A stretch of DNA of 5,887 nt from Psychroflexus sp. (GTDB lineage Bacteria > Bacteroidota > Bacteroidia > Flavobacteriales > Flavobacteriaceae): the NCBI GenBank assembly GCA_007116535.1, contig SKIG01000085.1, positions 1 through 5,887 on the forward strand. The letters are read 5' to 3'. How positions within the stretch are numbered: position 1 is the stretch's first letter; each line of letters starts with the position of its first letter. The position numbers and the translations under genes were made by a program. The notes below the pieces were generated by a model. It ran no database searches. It was not told where the DNA came from and saw only the letters and a program-made list of their open reading frames with translations. Below, piece by piece: positions 1 through 4,846 of the stretch.

Positions 1-13
1 TACAAAAATTTCT

Positions 14-1228
14 CTACGTTTTCAAAAAACTCAATTGTTCCCAAAAATCAGGGAAAGACTTGGTCACCACCATTGGGTCTTCAATATGCAGTGCAACTTT
101 TTGTGCGAGTGGCGCAAAAGCCATCGCCATTCGGTGGTCGTTATACGTAGCTATCGTTTTGTTTTGCGAGAGTTGCTTTGGAGAAATCATTCGCAATGTC
201 GAATCTGTTATTTCAACAATAGCACCGAATTTTTCTAATTCATTTTGAAGCGCTACTAAACGATCTGTTTCTTTAATTTTAAGTGTATGCAGTCCTGTAA
301 AATATGCGTTTATTCCTAAGCCTAAACAAGTTACACAAAGCGTTTGAGCTACATCAGGAGTGTTGTTCAAATCCAATTCAAGCGTACTGACTTCAGTGTT
401 TTTTTTGGTCAATTTGATGGTATTAGAATCCTTGAATGTCGTATAAACCCCTAATTCTTCAAAATAAGAAACAATCGCAGCATCCCCTTGTAAACTGTGT
501 TTTCTGAAGTTTTTCAATTCAATTTCACCTTCACTTGCAAGCGCTAATAAACTATAGAAGTAAGAAGCTGAACTCCAATCAGACTCGATTGCAATTTCTT
601 GAACACTAACTTGTTTTGGCGGATGAATTTCAATTTGACTTTCATTCATTTGAATTGAATAGCCAATTTGCTTCATCAAATCCAATGTCATTTGTAAGTA
701 AGGTTGAGATGTAATTGTTCCTTCCAAATTCAGCCTTAGTCCATTTGTAAAATAAGAAGAGGATAATAAAATAGAACTTACAAACTGACTGCTTGTTCCT
801 GCATCTATGTTTACTTCGTTTTTAGTTGGTTTTTTTCCTGTAATTTTAAGTGGTGGAAATCCGTCGTTTGCAAGGTGTTCAATTTCGGCTCCTAGTTGGC
901 GTAAGGCCTTTACTAAAATCCCAATCGGTCGTTGCTGCATGCGTTGACTTCCGGTAAGCACAACTTCGCTATCTTCTTTGAAAGCAAAGTATGTAGTTAA
1001 AAACCGCATCGCCGTTCCGGCGTGATGAATATCTACGACATCTTCTTGAGATGAAAGTGCTTTATGAAGCAACTGTGTATCATCTGCATTTGAAACATTA
1101 GAAAGCTTAATTTCAGGATGAAACGCTTGCAGTAGTAACATTCTATTAGACTCACTTTTGGAGCCTGTTAATTGAAAAGTTTGTCGTATTTCTTGTAAGG
1201 AAGTAGCATCCAGTTTCAATGCTTCCAT
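14..1228 (-). CDS. aroA: 3-phosphoshikimate 1-carboxyvinyltransferase (EPSP synthase)
   Basis: Sixth step of the cytoplasmic shikimate pathway: transfers enolpyruvate from PEP to shikimate-3-phosphate on the way to chorismate, and so to aromatic amino acids, folate and menaquinone. The family's landmarks appear in order: GSKSESNR at residues 22-29 (Lys24, Ser25 and Arg29 bind substrate), HAGTAMRF at 69-76, Arg100 in RMQQRP, SSQF at 146-149, Asp292 in NTPDVAQT (expected catalytic Asp), KETDR at 319-323, NDHRMAMAF at 363-371, and TKSFPDFW at 389-396. The 404 residues are slightly shorter than the roughly 427 of E. coli, with no domain missing. The start is ATG with an AT-rich leader and no Shine-Dalgarno; the stop is TAG. 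It is last in the minus-strand run, 25 bases after the small membrane gene. In the PEP/glyphosate loop, the usual NAGTAMRP is HAGTAMRF here. The family assignment is very secure. Confidence 0.97.
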   Translation of the reverse strand: MEALKLDATSLQEIRQTFQLTGSKSESNRMLLLQAFHPEIKLSNVSNADDTQLLHKALSSQEDVVDIHHAGTAMRFLTTYFAFKEDSEVVLTGSQRMQQRPIGILVKALRQLGAEIEHLANDGFPPLKITGKKPTKNEVNIDAGTSSQFVSSILLSSSYFTNGLRLNLEGTITSQPYLQMTLDLMKQIGYSIQMNESQIEIHPPKQVSVQEIAIESDWSSASYFYSLLALASEGEIELKNFRKHSLQGDAAIVSYFEELGVYTTFKDSNTIKLTKKNTEVSTLELDLNNTPDVAQTLCVTCLGLGINAYFTGLHTLKIKETDRLVALQNELEKFGAIVEITDSTLRMISPKQLSQNKTIATYNDHRMAMAFAPLAQKVALHIEDPMVVTKSFPDFWEQLSFLKT

Positions 1229-1253
1229 ATAGTTTAATCTAGCTTAATAAAAT

Positions 1254-1505
1254 TTATTTTTCTTGTTTCTTGACATTCTGCTTGAACTTAAAATAAGTCA
1301 CAATAAACCCATAAACGAAGCCACCCGCAAGGTTTGTAAAAATAAAGCGGACAATATTATCAGGGTCAAAACGGTATGCGGCGTATGCTGAAAAACTTGA
1401 ATCAAACTTTAAAAAAACATCTACTACATTATAAATGACTATAAAAAGTCCTGCCAAACCTGCAACTGATTTCCAAAAGCCTTCTTGTTGTATTACTTTT
1501 TTCAT
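1254..1505 (-). CDS. Small two-helix membrane protein, unknown function
   Basis: I do not recognise a named family, so no function is proposed. The 83-residue product has a short charged start (MKKVIQQEGF), a hydrophobic segment at about residues 14-33, a polar and aromatic linker at about 34-50 (including YAAYRFDPDN), a second hydrophobic segment at about 52-72 with a Gly-Gly pair, and a Lys/Gln-rich tail. This predicts two transmembrane helices joined by a short loop, and the positive charge at both ends suggests both termini lie in the cytoplasm. There is no signal peptidase site or lipoprotein cysteine. It starts with ATG and sits 18 bases after the MazG-like gene and 25 bases before aroA, so it is almost certainly cotranscribed with them. 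The tight spacing and clean two-helix pattern argue for a real gene; homologues in related flavobacteria would be expected but cannot be checked here. Confidence 0.8.
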   Translation of the reverse strand: MKKVIQQEGFWKSVAGLAGLFIVIYNVVDVFLKFDSSFSAYAAYRFDPDNIVRFIFTNLAGGFVYGFIVTYFKFKQNVKKQEK

Positions 1506-1523
1506 GGTTTCTAAATTAAAGAA

Positions 1524-1850
1524 TTACTTCAACTTTTCGTTGTTGTGGTGTCTATCGTGATCCCGTTTTGTTTTAATATCCATTTTTTTATCAAAAGCGG
1601 ACTGCAAATCAACACCTGTTTGGTTAGCTAGGCATAAGACCACAAAAACCACATCAGCTAATTCTTCGCCAAGATCTTTGTTTTTGTCGCTTTCTTTTTC
1701 GCTTTGTTCGCCGTAACGACGTGCAATGATTCGTGCTACTTCACCTACTTCTTCTGTAAGTTGAGCCATGTTAGTTAGCTCATTGAAATAACGAACGCCA
1801 TGCTCATTTATCCATTTATCGACTGCTAATTGGGCATTTTTTAAATCCAT
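1524..1850 (-). CDS. MazG-like nucleotide pyrophosphohydrolase
   Basis: Member of the all-alpha NTP pyrophosphohydrolase superfamily (MazG/dUTPase-2 type), which hydrolyses nucleoside triphosphates to monophosphate and pyrophosphate. The Mg-binding signature is visible: EEVGE at residues 33-37 (Glu33, Glu34, Glu37), then EELAD at 62-66 (Glu63 and Asp66), separated by a charged loop at about 44-60 (RRYGEQSEKESDKNKD). At 108 residues this is a single-domain form, far shorter than the tandem-domain MazG of E. coli; such enzymes usually work as dimers or tetramers. The C-terminus is rich in His and charged residues (DHDRHHNNEK). It lies 86 bases after the folK-kinase gene and 18 bases before the small membrane gene. 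Its real substrate (a non-canonical dNTP, dUTP, or a normal dNTP) cannot be read from sequence. The dNTP-salvage partner upstream fits a role in pool sanitation, which is inference. Confidence 0.88.
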   Translation of the reverse strand: MDLKNAQLAVDKWINEHGVRYFNELTNMAQLTEEVGEVARIIARRYGEQSEKESDKNKDLGEELADVVFVVLCLANQTGVDLQSAFDKKMDIKTKRDHDRHHNNEKLK

Positions 1851-1866
1851 ATTAATATATAAGTGT

Positions 1867-1874
1867 CAAAATTA
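1867..1874 (-). promoter_or_regulatory. Candidate -7 promoter element upstream of the MazG-like gene
   Basis: Read on the minus strand this is TAATTTTG, an exact match to the Bacteroidota -7 consensus TAnnTTTG. It lies 17 bases before the ATG at 1850, inside the 86-base gap after the folK-kinase gene. I see no good TTG-type -33 element at the expected distance, and an AT-rich sequence produces such octamers by chance. If real, it would give an internal start serving the MazG-like gene, the membrane protein and aroA. Confidence 0.25.
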
Positions 1875-1936
1875 TTAAATTAAAATCACTTAGGCTTTAT
1901 GTTCGTGAAGGTAAAGGTTTAATTAACAAGATATTA

Positions 1937-3073
1937 TTACTCATAGTTAACTTCAGCGATTTGTCTAATCAAATACAAATAATCTTTTCTATGGTGAACA
2001 AAATCGAGGTCCGAGATATCGATTACTTTAATATTCAAATGTTGTTGACTTTTAATAAAATTTAAATACCCTTTATTGATATTGTCAAGGTATGCCGCTT
2101 CAATTTCTTGCTCATAGCTTCTCCCCCGCTTTTTTATATTTGCTAATAAACGCTCTGTATTTTGATAAAGATATATGTATAAGTCTGGCTTTGGTAAATC
2201 TTTATACATGATATCAAAAATCTTCTTGTACAATCCATATTCTTCTTCGCCTAAGGTCACTCTCGCAAAAATCAATGATTTGTAAAAATCGTAATCAGCT
2301 ACTACAAATTCAGAAAATAAATCAAATTGAGAAATATCGTCTAAGAGTTGCTGATGTCTATCCGCTAAAAAAGACATTTCTAGAGGAAAAGCATACCTGC
2401 TTTGGTCTTTGTAAAATTTCGGTAGAAATGGATTATCTTTAAAACGCTCTGGAATAAATTTAGCATTGTAATCTGTAGAAATCATTGTTGCTAAACTAGT
2501 TTTTCCAGCGCCAATATTTCCTTCTAGAGCAATATAGGTATAATTCAGTTTTGGGTACGAGGGTAATTTTAGCTTAGCTTCAATAGCGATTGCTTCAACT
2601 TGGTCGTTACATTGCTTCAGAGCTTCACTAACTTTTAATTCAAAGTCAGGAATTAGTTTATCGGATGCAATATCATTCAGCGGTGCCAATACAAAATTAC
2701 GCTGCAACATTCTTGGGTGTGGTAATTGTAGCATTTCCGTTTTCAAAATCTCCTTTTCCATCCACAGAATATCAATGTCTATTGGTCGATTTTCATAAGT
2801 CGATTTTTCAACAGATGAAGTTCTACCTAATTGAATTTCTATGTATTGAAGTAACCTAAGTAAATTCAATGGCGGAAGATTGGTTTGCACTTCGATACAA
2901 ACATTTATAAAATCTTCTCCTTCAAAACCCCAAGACTTGCTTTCATAAATCTTTGAAACTTGAGTTACATTTCCAACTTCTTCAAAAATCAACTCTATAG
3001 CTTGTTGGATGTTAGCTAATCTATTGCCTTGATTGCTTCCTAATGATAGGTATGTAGAGGTAAATTGCTTCAA
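1937..3073 (-). CDS. folK: Bifunctional HPPK (FolK) - deoxynucleoside kinase fusion
   Basis: Two enzymes in one 378-residue chain. Residues 1 to about 160 are 6-hydroxymethyl-dihydropterin pyrophosphokinase of folate synthesis: YLSLGSNQGNR at 8-18, the Mg-binding RPIDIDIL at 96-103 (Asp99 and Asp101), and LPHPRMLQRNFVLAPL at 117-132. After a linker at about 160-177 comes a deoxynucleoside kinase: P-loop GNIGAGKT at 185-192 (Lys191), PER at 208-210 (Glu209, the likely base), ADRH at 237-240, DYDFYKS at 260-266 in place of the usual ERS/DRS motif, and a basic lid KKRGRS at 314-319. The start is TTG; an in-frame TAA lies nine codons upstream with no ATG between, and the next Met is residue 105, inside the HPPK domain. 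Such fusions are known from flavobacteria, where, from memory, the kinase half favours deoxyadenosine; specificity here is unproven. First gene of the minus-strand run. Confidence 0.93.
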   Translation of the reverse strand: MKQFTSTYLSLGSNQGNRLANIQQAIELIFEEVGNVTQVSKIYESKSWGFEGEDFINVCIEVQTNLPPLNLLRLLQYIEIQLGRTSSVEKSTYENRPIDIDILWMEKEILKTEMLQLPHPRMLQRNFVLAPLNDIASDKLIPDFELKVSEALKQCNDQVEAIAIEAKLKLPSYPKLNYTYIALEGNIGAGKTSLATMISTDYNAKFIPERFKDNPFLPKFYKDQSRYAFPLEMSFLADRHQQLLDDISQFDLFSEFVVADYDFYKSLIFARVTLGEEEYGLYKKIFDIMYKDLPKPDLYIYLYQNTERLLANIKKRGRSYEQEIEAAYLDNINKGYLNFIKSQQHLNIKVIDISDLDFVHHRKDYLYLIRQIAEVNYE

Positions 3074-3148
3074 GTGAATTAAGAAAATTTTATCTAATTA
3101 TCAGAAATATTATTTAAAAAAAGAAAGCATTGTTAATTGAATTGACTA

Positions 3149-3156
3149 TACTTTTG
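3149..3156 (+). promoter_or_regulatory. Candidate -7 promoter element for the YhhQ-family gene
   Basis: TACTTTTG matches the Bacteroidota -7 consensus TAnnTTTG exactly. A TTG at 3130-3132 lies 16 bases upstream, a little closer than the roughly 17-23 usual for the -33 element. Transcription would start near 3160, giving a leader of about 85 bases before the TTG start codon at 3246. Position and orientation fit, but this is a consensus match only. Confidence 0.35.
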
Positions 3157-3159
3157 CAA

Positions 3160-3167
3160 CAAAATTA
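3160..3167 (-). promoter_or_regulatory. Candidate -7 promoter element for the folK-kinase operon
   Basis: On the minus strand this reads TAATTTTG, an exact match to TAnnTTTG and the same octamer as the one before the MazG-like gene. It is only three bases from the plus-strand element at 3149-3156, so the two would compete for polymerase. The segment also overlaps an AT-rich inverted repeat, AAATTA (3162-3167) and TAATTT (3172-3177) around a four-base loop. I do not see a convincing -33 element at normal distance. The leader would be about 80 bases. Confidence 0.3.
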
Positions 3168-3174
3168 CATATAA

Positions 3175-3201
3175 TTTGAATGTATTTGAATTAAAATTGA
3201 A
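3175..3201. repeat. Helically phased TTGAA copies in the divergent intergenic region
   Basis: TTTGAAT occurs at 3175-3181 and again at 3185-3191, a 10-base period, and a third TTGAA core lies at 3197-3201, 11 bases further on. The copies would face the same side of the helix and sit between the candidate promoters and the YhhQ-family start. They could be regulator binding sites, but short AT-rich repeats arise easily by chance in this composition. Confidence 0.25.
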
Positions 3202-3245
3202 AACAAATCAACAAGTAATTACATAACCATTTAGCATACAAAATC

Positions 3246-3932
3246 TTGGGAAGTCAAAAAAAATCAATAGCCTTAAAAGTGTACCTAATTTTAGCAGCAT
3301 TATTTATTGCTTCGTTAGTTGCTTCTAACTTAATTTTCCAGAAGTTTTTCTATTTTGATTTTTTAGGTTGGTATACTTTTGAAATTTCAGTAGGTATACT
3401 CCCTTACCCTCTCACCTTTTTGATTACAGACACCATAAGTGAGATTTACGGAAAGAAAAAAGCAAATTTAGTTGTTACTGCGGGAATTTTTGCTTCTGTT
3501 TTTTCTTTATTGATTGTTATCGCAAGTGAGTATGTACCCGCTACTTCATGGTCGCCTATCAACAATGAGACTTTTTCGCTTGTTTTTGGAGCTACCGGTA
3601 TTGCTGTGTTTGCTTCGATGATGGCATATTTATTGGCACAGTACATTGATATTTCAATTTATCACTTTTGGAAAAAACTTACCAAAGGAAAACACTTATG
3701 GTTACGAAATAATTTTTCAACATTTACATCACAATTTGTAGATACTGCGTCAGTGCTATTACTATTGTGCTACTTTGAAAAAATCGAATGGTCAAATTTT
3801 GGAGTATTACTGATGAGTGGATTTCTTTTCAAAGTGTTTGTTGCAATTATTGATACTCCTTTTTTATATGCCATGGTGTATGGCTTTAGAAGATGGTTTG
3901 ATTTAAAAGAAAATGAAGAAATTGAATTGTAA
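3246..3932 (+). CDS. yhhQ: YhhQ-family queuosine precursor transporter
   Basis: Inner-membrane protein of the VUT/YhhQ family (formerly DUF165). In E. coli, YhhQ takes up the queuosine precursors preQ0 and preQ1 for tRNA wobble modification. The 228 residues match the usual length and are mostly hydrophobic, with about six helices, roughly at 11-31, 45-63, 75-97, 115-138, 160-177 and 185-212. Family landmarks are SN at 27-28 near the end of helix 1, PLTFLITDTISEIYGKKKA at 55-73, YLLAQYIDISIYHFWKK at 128-144, LWLRNNFSTFTSQFVDT at 151-167, and IIDTPF at 201-206. The tail is acidic (KENEEIEL). The start codon is TTG: an in-frame TAA lies at 3216-3218 with no ATG after it, and the next Met (residue 125) is deep inside the protein. 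Transcribed divergently from the folK-kinase gene. The family is secure; queuosine-precursor import in this organism is by homology. Confidence 0.92.
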   Translation: MGSQKKSIALKVYLILAALFIASLVASNLIFQKFFYFDFLGWYTFEISVGILPYPLTFLITDTISEIYGKKKANLVVTAGIFASVFSLLIVIASEYVPATSWSPINNETFSLVFGATGIAVFASMMAYLLAQYIDISIYHFWKKLTKGKHLWLRNNFSTFTSQFVDTASVLLLLCYFEKIEWSNFGVLLMSGFLFKVFVAIIDTPFLYAMVYGFRRWFDLKENEEIEL

Positions 3933-3955
3933 ACCTGATTTTGATAGGTAACAAT

Positions 3956-4126
3956 TTAATTCGGTAACTCCTTGTTTATTCCGTATCCTATTTTAGTGGT
4001 AATACCTGAATCCTCGGCATCGAGGTTTGTACAAAAGCTATGACACAAAAAGCACAAAAATCTACGAAGTTTCTTAAAGAAATCAAATATCAAAAGAATA
4101 AACAACTGAAAATAAATGATGTACAT
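3956..4126 (-). CDS. Short ORF of 56 codons, doubtful
   Basis: Begins with ATG and ends with TAA. The first half of the product is hydrophobic and basic (FQLFILLIFDFFKKLRRF at residues 6-23), followed by a Cys-rich stretch (FLCFLCHSFC at 23-32) and a quite different, protein-like C-terminal part (NLDAEDSGITTKIGYGI at 34-50). I recognise no family. The Cys/Phe-rich middle resembles spurious translations of A-rich intergenic repeats. The C-terminal part has balanced codon use and might be the worn end of a lost gene. It is fully antisense to the upstream part of the 40-codon ORF, so at most one of the two is likely real. Confidence 0.15.
   Translation of the reverse strand: MYIIYFQLFILLIFDFFKKLRRFLCFLCHSFCTNLDAEDSGITTKIGYGINKELPN
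4012..4025 (+). terminator. Weak hairpin downstream of the YhhQ-family gene
   Basis: CCTCG and CGAGG form a perfect five-pair GC-rich stem around the loop GCAT, followed by TTTGT. It is the only GC-rich hairpin after the stop at 3930-3932, but it sits 80 bases downstream, the stem is short and the T-run is interrupted. It could act as a terminator or be part of a palindromic repeat. Confidence 0.25.
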
Positions 4127-4162
4127 TTTTTAATACACTTAACTGATGTTATTGAAAAATAA
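4040..4162 (+). CDS. Short ORF of 40 codons, doubtful
   Basis: An ATG-to-TAA frame coding a Lys/Gln-rich product that begins MTQKAQKSTKFLKEIKYQK and ends LIHLTDVIEK. The frame is closed by TGA at 4007-4009 just upstream. The strongly basic N-terminus and A-rich codons are what an A-rich spacer would give by chance. It ends 54 bases before the DUF2911 gene on the same strand, so cotranscription is possible. I recognise no family and see no promoter or ribosome-binding site supporting it. Confidence 0.15.
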   Translation: MTQKAQKSTKFLKEIKYQKNKQLKINDVHFLIHLTDVIEK

Positions 4163-4216
4163 ACTTCAAATGACTCCAATATTTCACTCGCTAACTCGTT
4201 TAAAAAAATAAAAATC

Positions 4217-4846
4217 ATGCCTAGAATAATTCTGATTTCGCTTATCATAGCATTATTATCCATTGACACTAAAGCGCAAAGTTTTGAAGACCTTGACAAA
4301 AGTCCAATGGATGCTGTAATGGCCAGAAATGGGAATAATTCACCTTTTGTAAGAGTGATTTATAGCAGACCCAAAAAGCGTGGTCGTGAAATTTTTGGAA
4401 ATCTTGTTTCCTATGGAGAAGTCTGGCGAACAGGTGCTAATGAAGCCACCGAAATTAGGTTTTACAACACTGCATCAATCGACGGGCAACTTATTGAACC
4501 TGGAACTTACACTCTATTTGTAATTCCAAATAAAAATAAGTGGACTTTCATCATAAATTCAGAGGAATTGTCCTGGGGAACTGAAAACTATGATGAAGCA
4601 AACAACTTGATTTCTCTTGAAATAGATATAAGAAGAACCGCCACTACTATTGAAGATTTTTCTATCAGTCTTCGTCCACTACGAGGAGGTACTAATTTAT
4701 TAATTGGTTGGGATGATACTTTTATTGAAGTTCCCATCATAAAAATTGAAACTCCTGAAAAGAAAGAAATAGATGATTTGAATAAATCAATACAGATTAA
4801 AGAAGAACCAAAGAAAAAAGGGAGACGTTTCTTAGGAATTTTCTAG
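4217..4846 (+). CDS. Secreted DUF2911 protein
   Basis: A 209-residue exported protein. Residues 1-20 look like a signal peptide (one Arg, hydrophobic core IILISLIIALLS, then TKA before Gln21), with no lipobox cysteine, so a soluble periplasmic or secreted product is expected. The DUF2911 domain spans about 30-175, with YSRPKKRGREIFGNL at 49-63, SYGEVWRTGANEAT at 65-78, PGTYTLFVIP at 95-104 and Trp109/Trp120. The family is common in Bacteroidota and its biochemical role is unknown to me. Many relatives have longer C-termini; here the domain is followed only by a charged linker (KIETPEKKEIDDLNKSIQIK) and a basic end, KKKGRRFLGIF. The start is ATG after an A-rich leader, with no Shine-Dalgarno. 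Its 3' end overlaps the opposing PPK2 gene by 15 bases. Family assignment is secure; function is not. Confidence 0.9.
   Translation: MPRIILISLIIALLSIDTKAQSFEDLDKSPMDAVMARNGNNSPFVRVIYSRPKKRGREIFGNLVSYGEVWRTGANEATEIRFYNTASIDGQLIEPGTYTLFVIPNKNKWTFIINSEELSWGTENYDEANNLISLEIDIRRTATTIEDFSISLRPLRGGTNLLIGWDDTFIEVPIIKIETPEKKEIDDLNKSIQIKEEPKKKGRRFLGIF

Larger units (their letters stand above)
3933..4216. other. 284-base spacer without a convincing gene
   Basis: The spacer between two plus-strand genes holds GGTAAC twice (3947-3952 and 3963-3968), a GC-rich hairpin at 4012-4025, and two short ORFs on opposite strands whose codons align exactly antisense (plus 4040-4162, minus 3956-4126). The part from about 3956 to 4030 is noticeably less AT-rich than ordinary flavobacterial intergenic DNA. 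No TAnnTTTG promoter is evident before the downstream DUF2911 gene. The last 54 bases are A/T-rich leader sequence. It could be a dispersed intergenic repeat, a decayed gene end or an unrecognised RNA; I cannot decide which. Confidence 0.5.

Noticed and set aside
35..248. Overlapping plus-strand ORFs opposite the end of aroA
   Set aside because: They lie wholly antisense to conserved AroA coding sequence, including its NDHRMAMAF motif, and their products have no recognisable domain.
2665..2859. 64-codon plus-strand ORF
   Set aside because: Antisense to the HPPK domain, including its RPIDIDIL motif; no promoter or family support.
3446..3646. 66-codon minus-strand ORF
   Set aside because: Antisense to the conserved core of the YhhQ-family transporter.
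4012..4025. Fragment of a tRNA or attachment site around the GC-rich hairpin
   Set aside because: No GTTCGAnTC T-loop, no anticodon arm and no acceptor stem can be laid out around it.
4090..4299. 69-codon minus-strand ORF
   Set aside because: Overlaps the start and signal peptide of the DUF2911 gene on the other strand; the product has no family features, and the overlap is best explained by AT-rich open frames.
4811..4833. AAGAAA/TTTCTT inverted repeat near the convergent junction as a terminator
   Set aside because: Six A-T-rich pairs with an 11-base loop and no following T-run; too weak to call.
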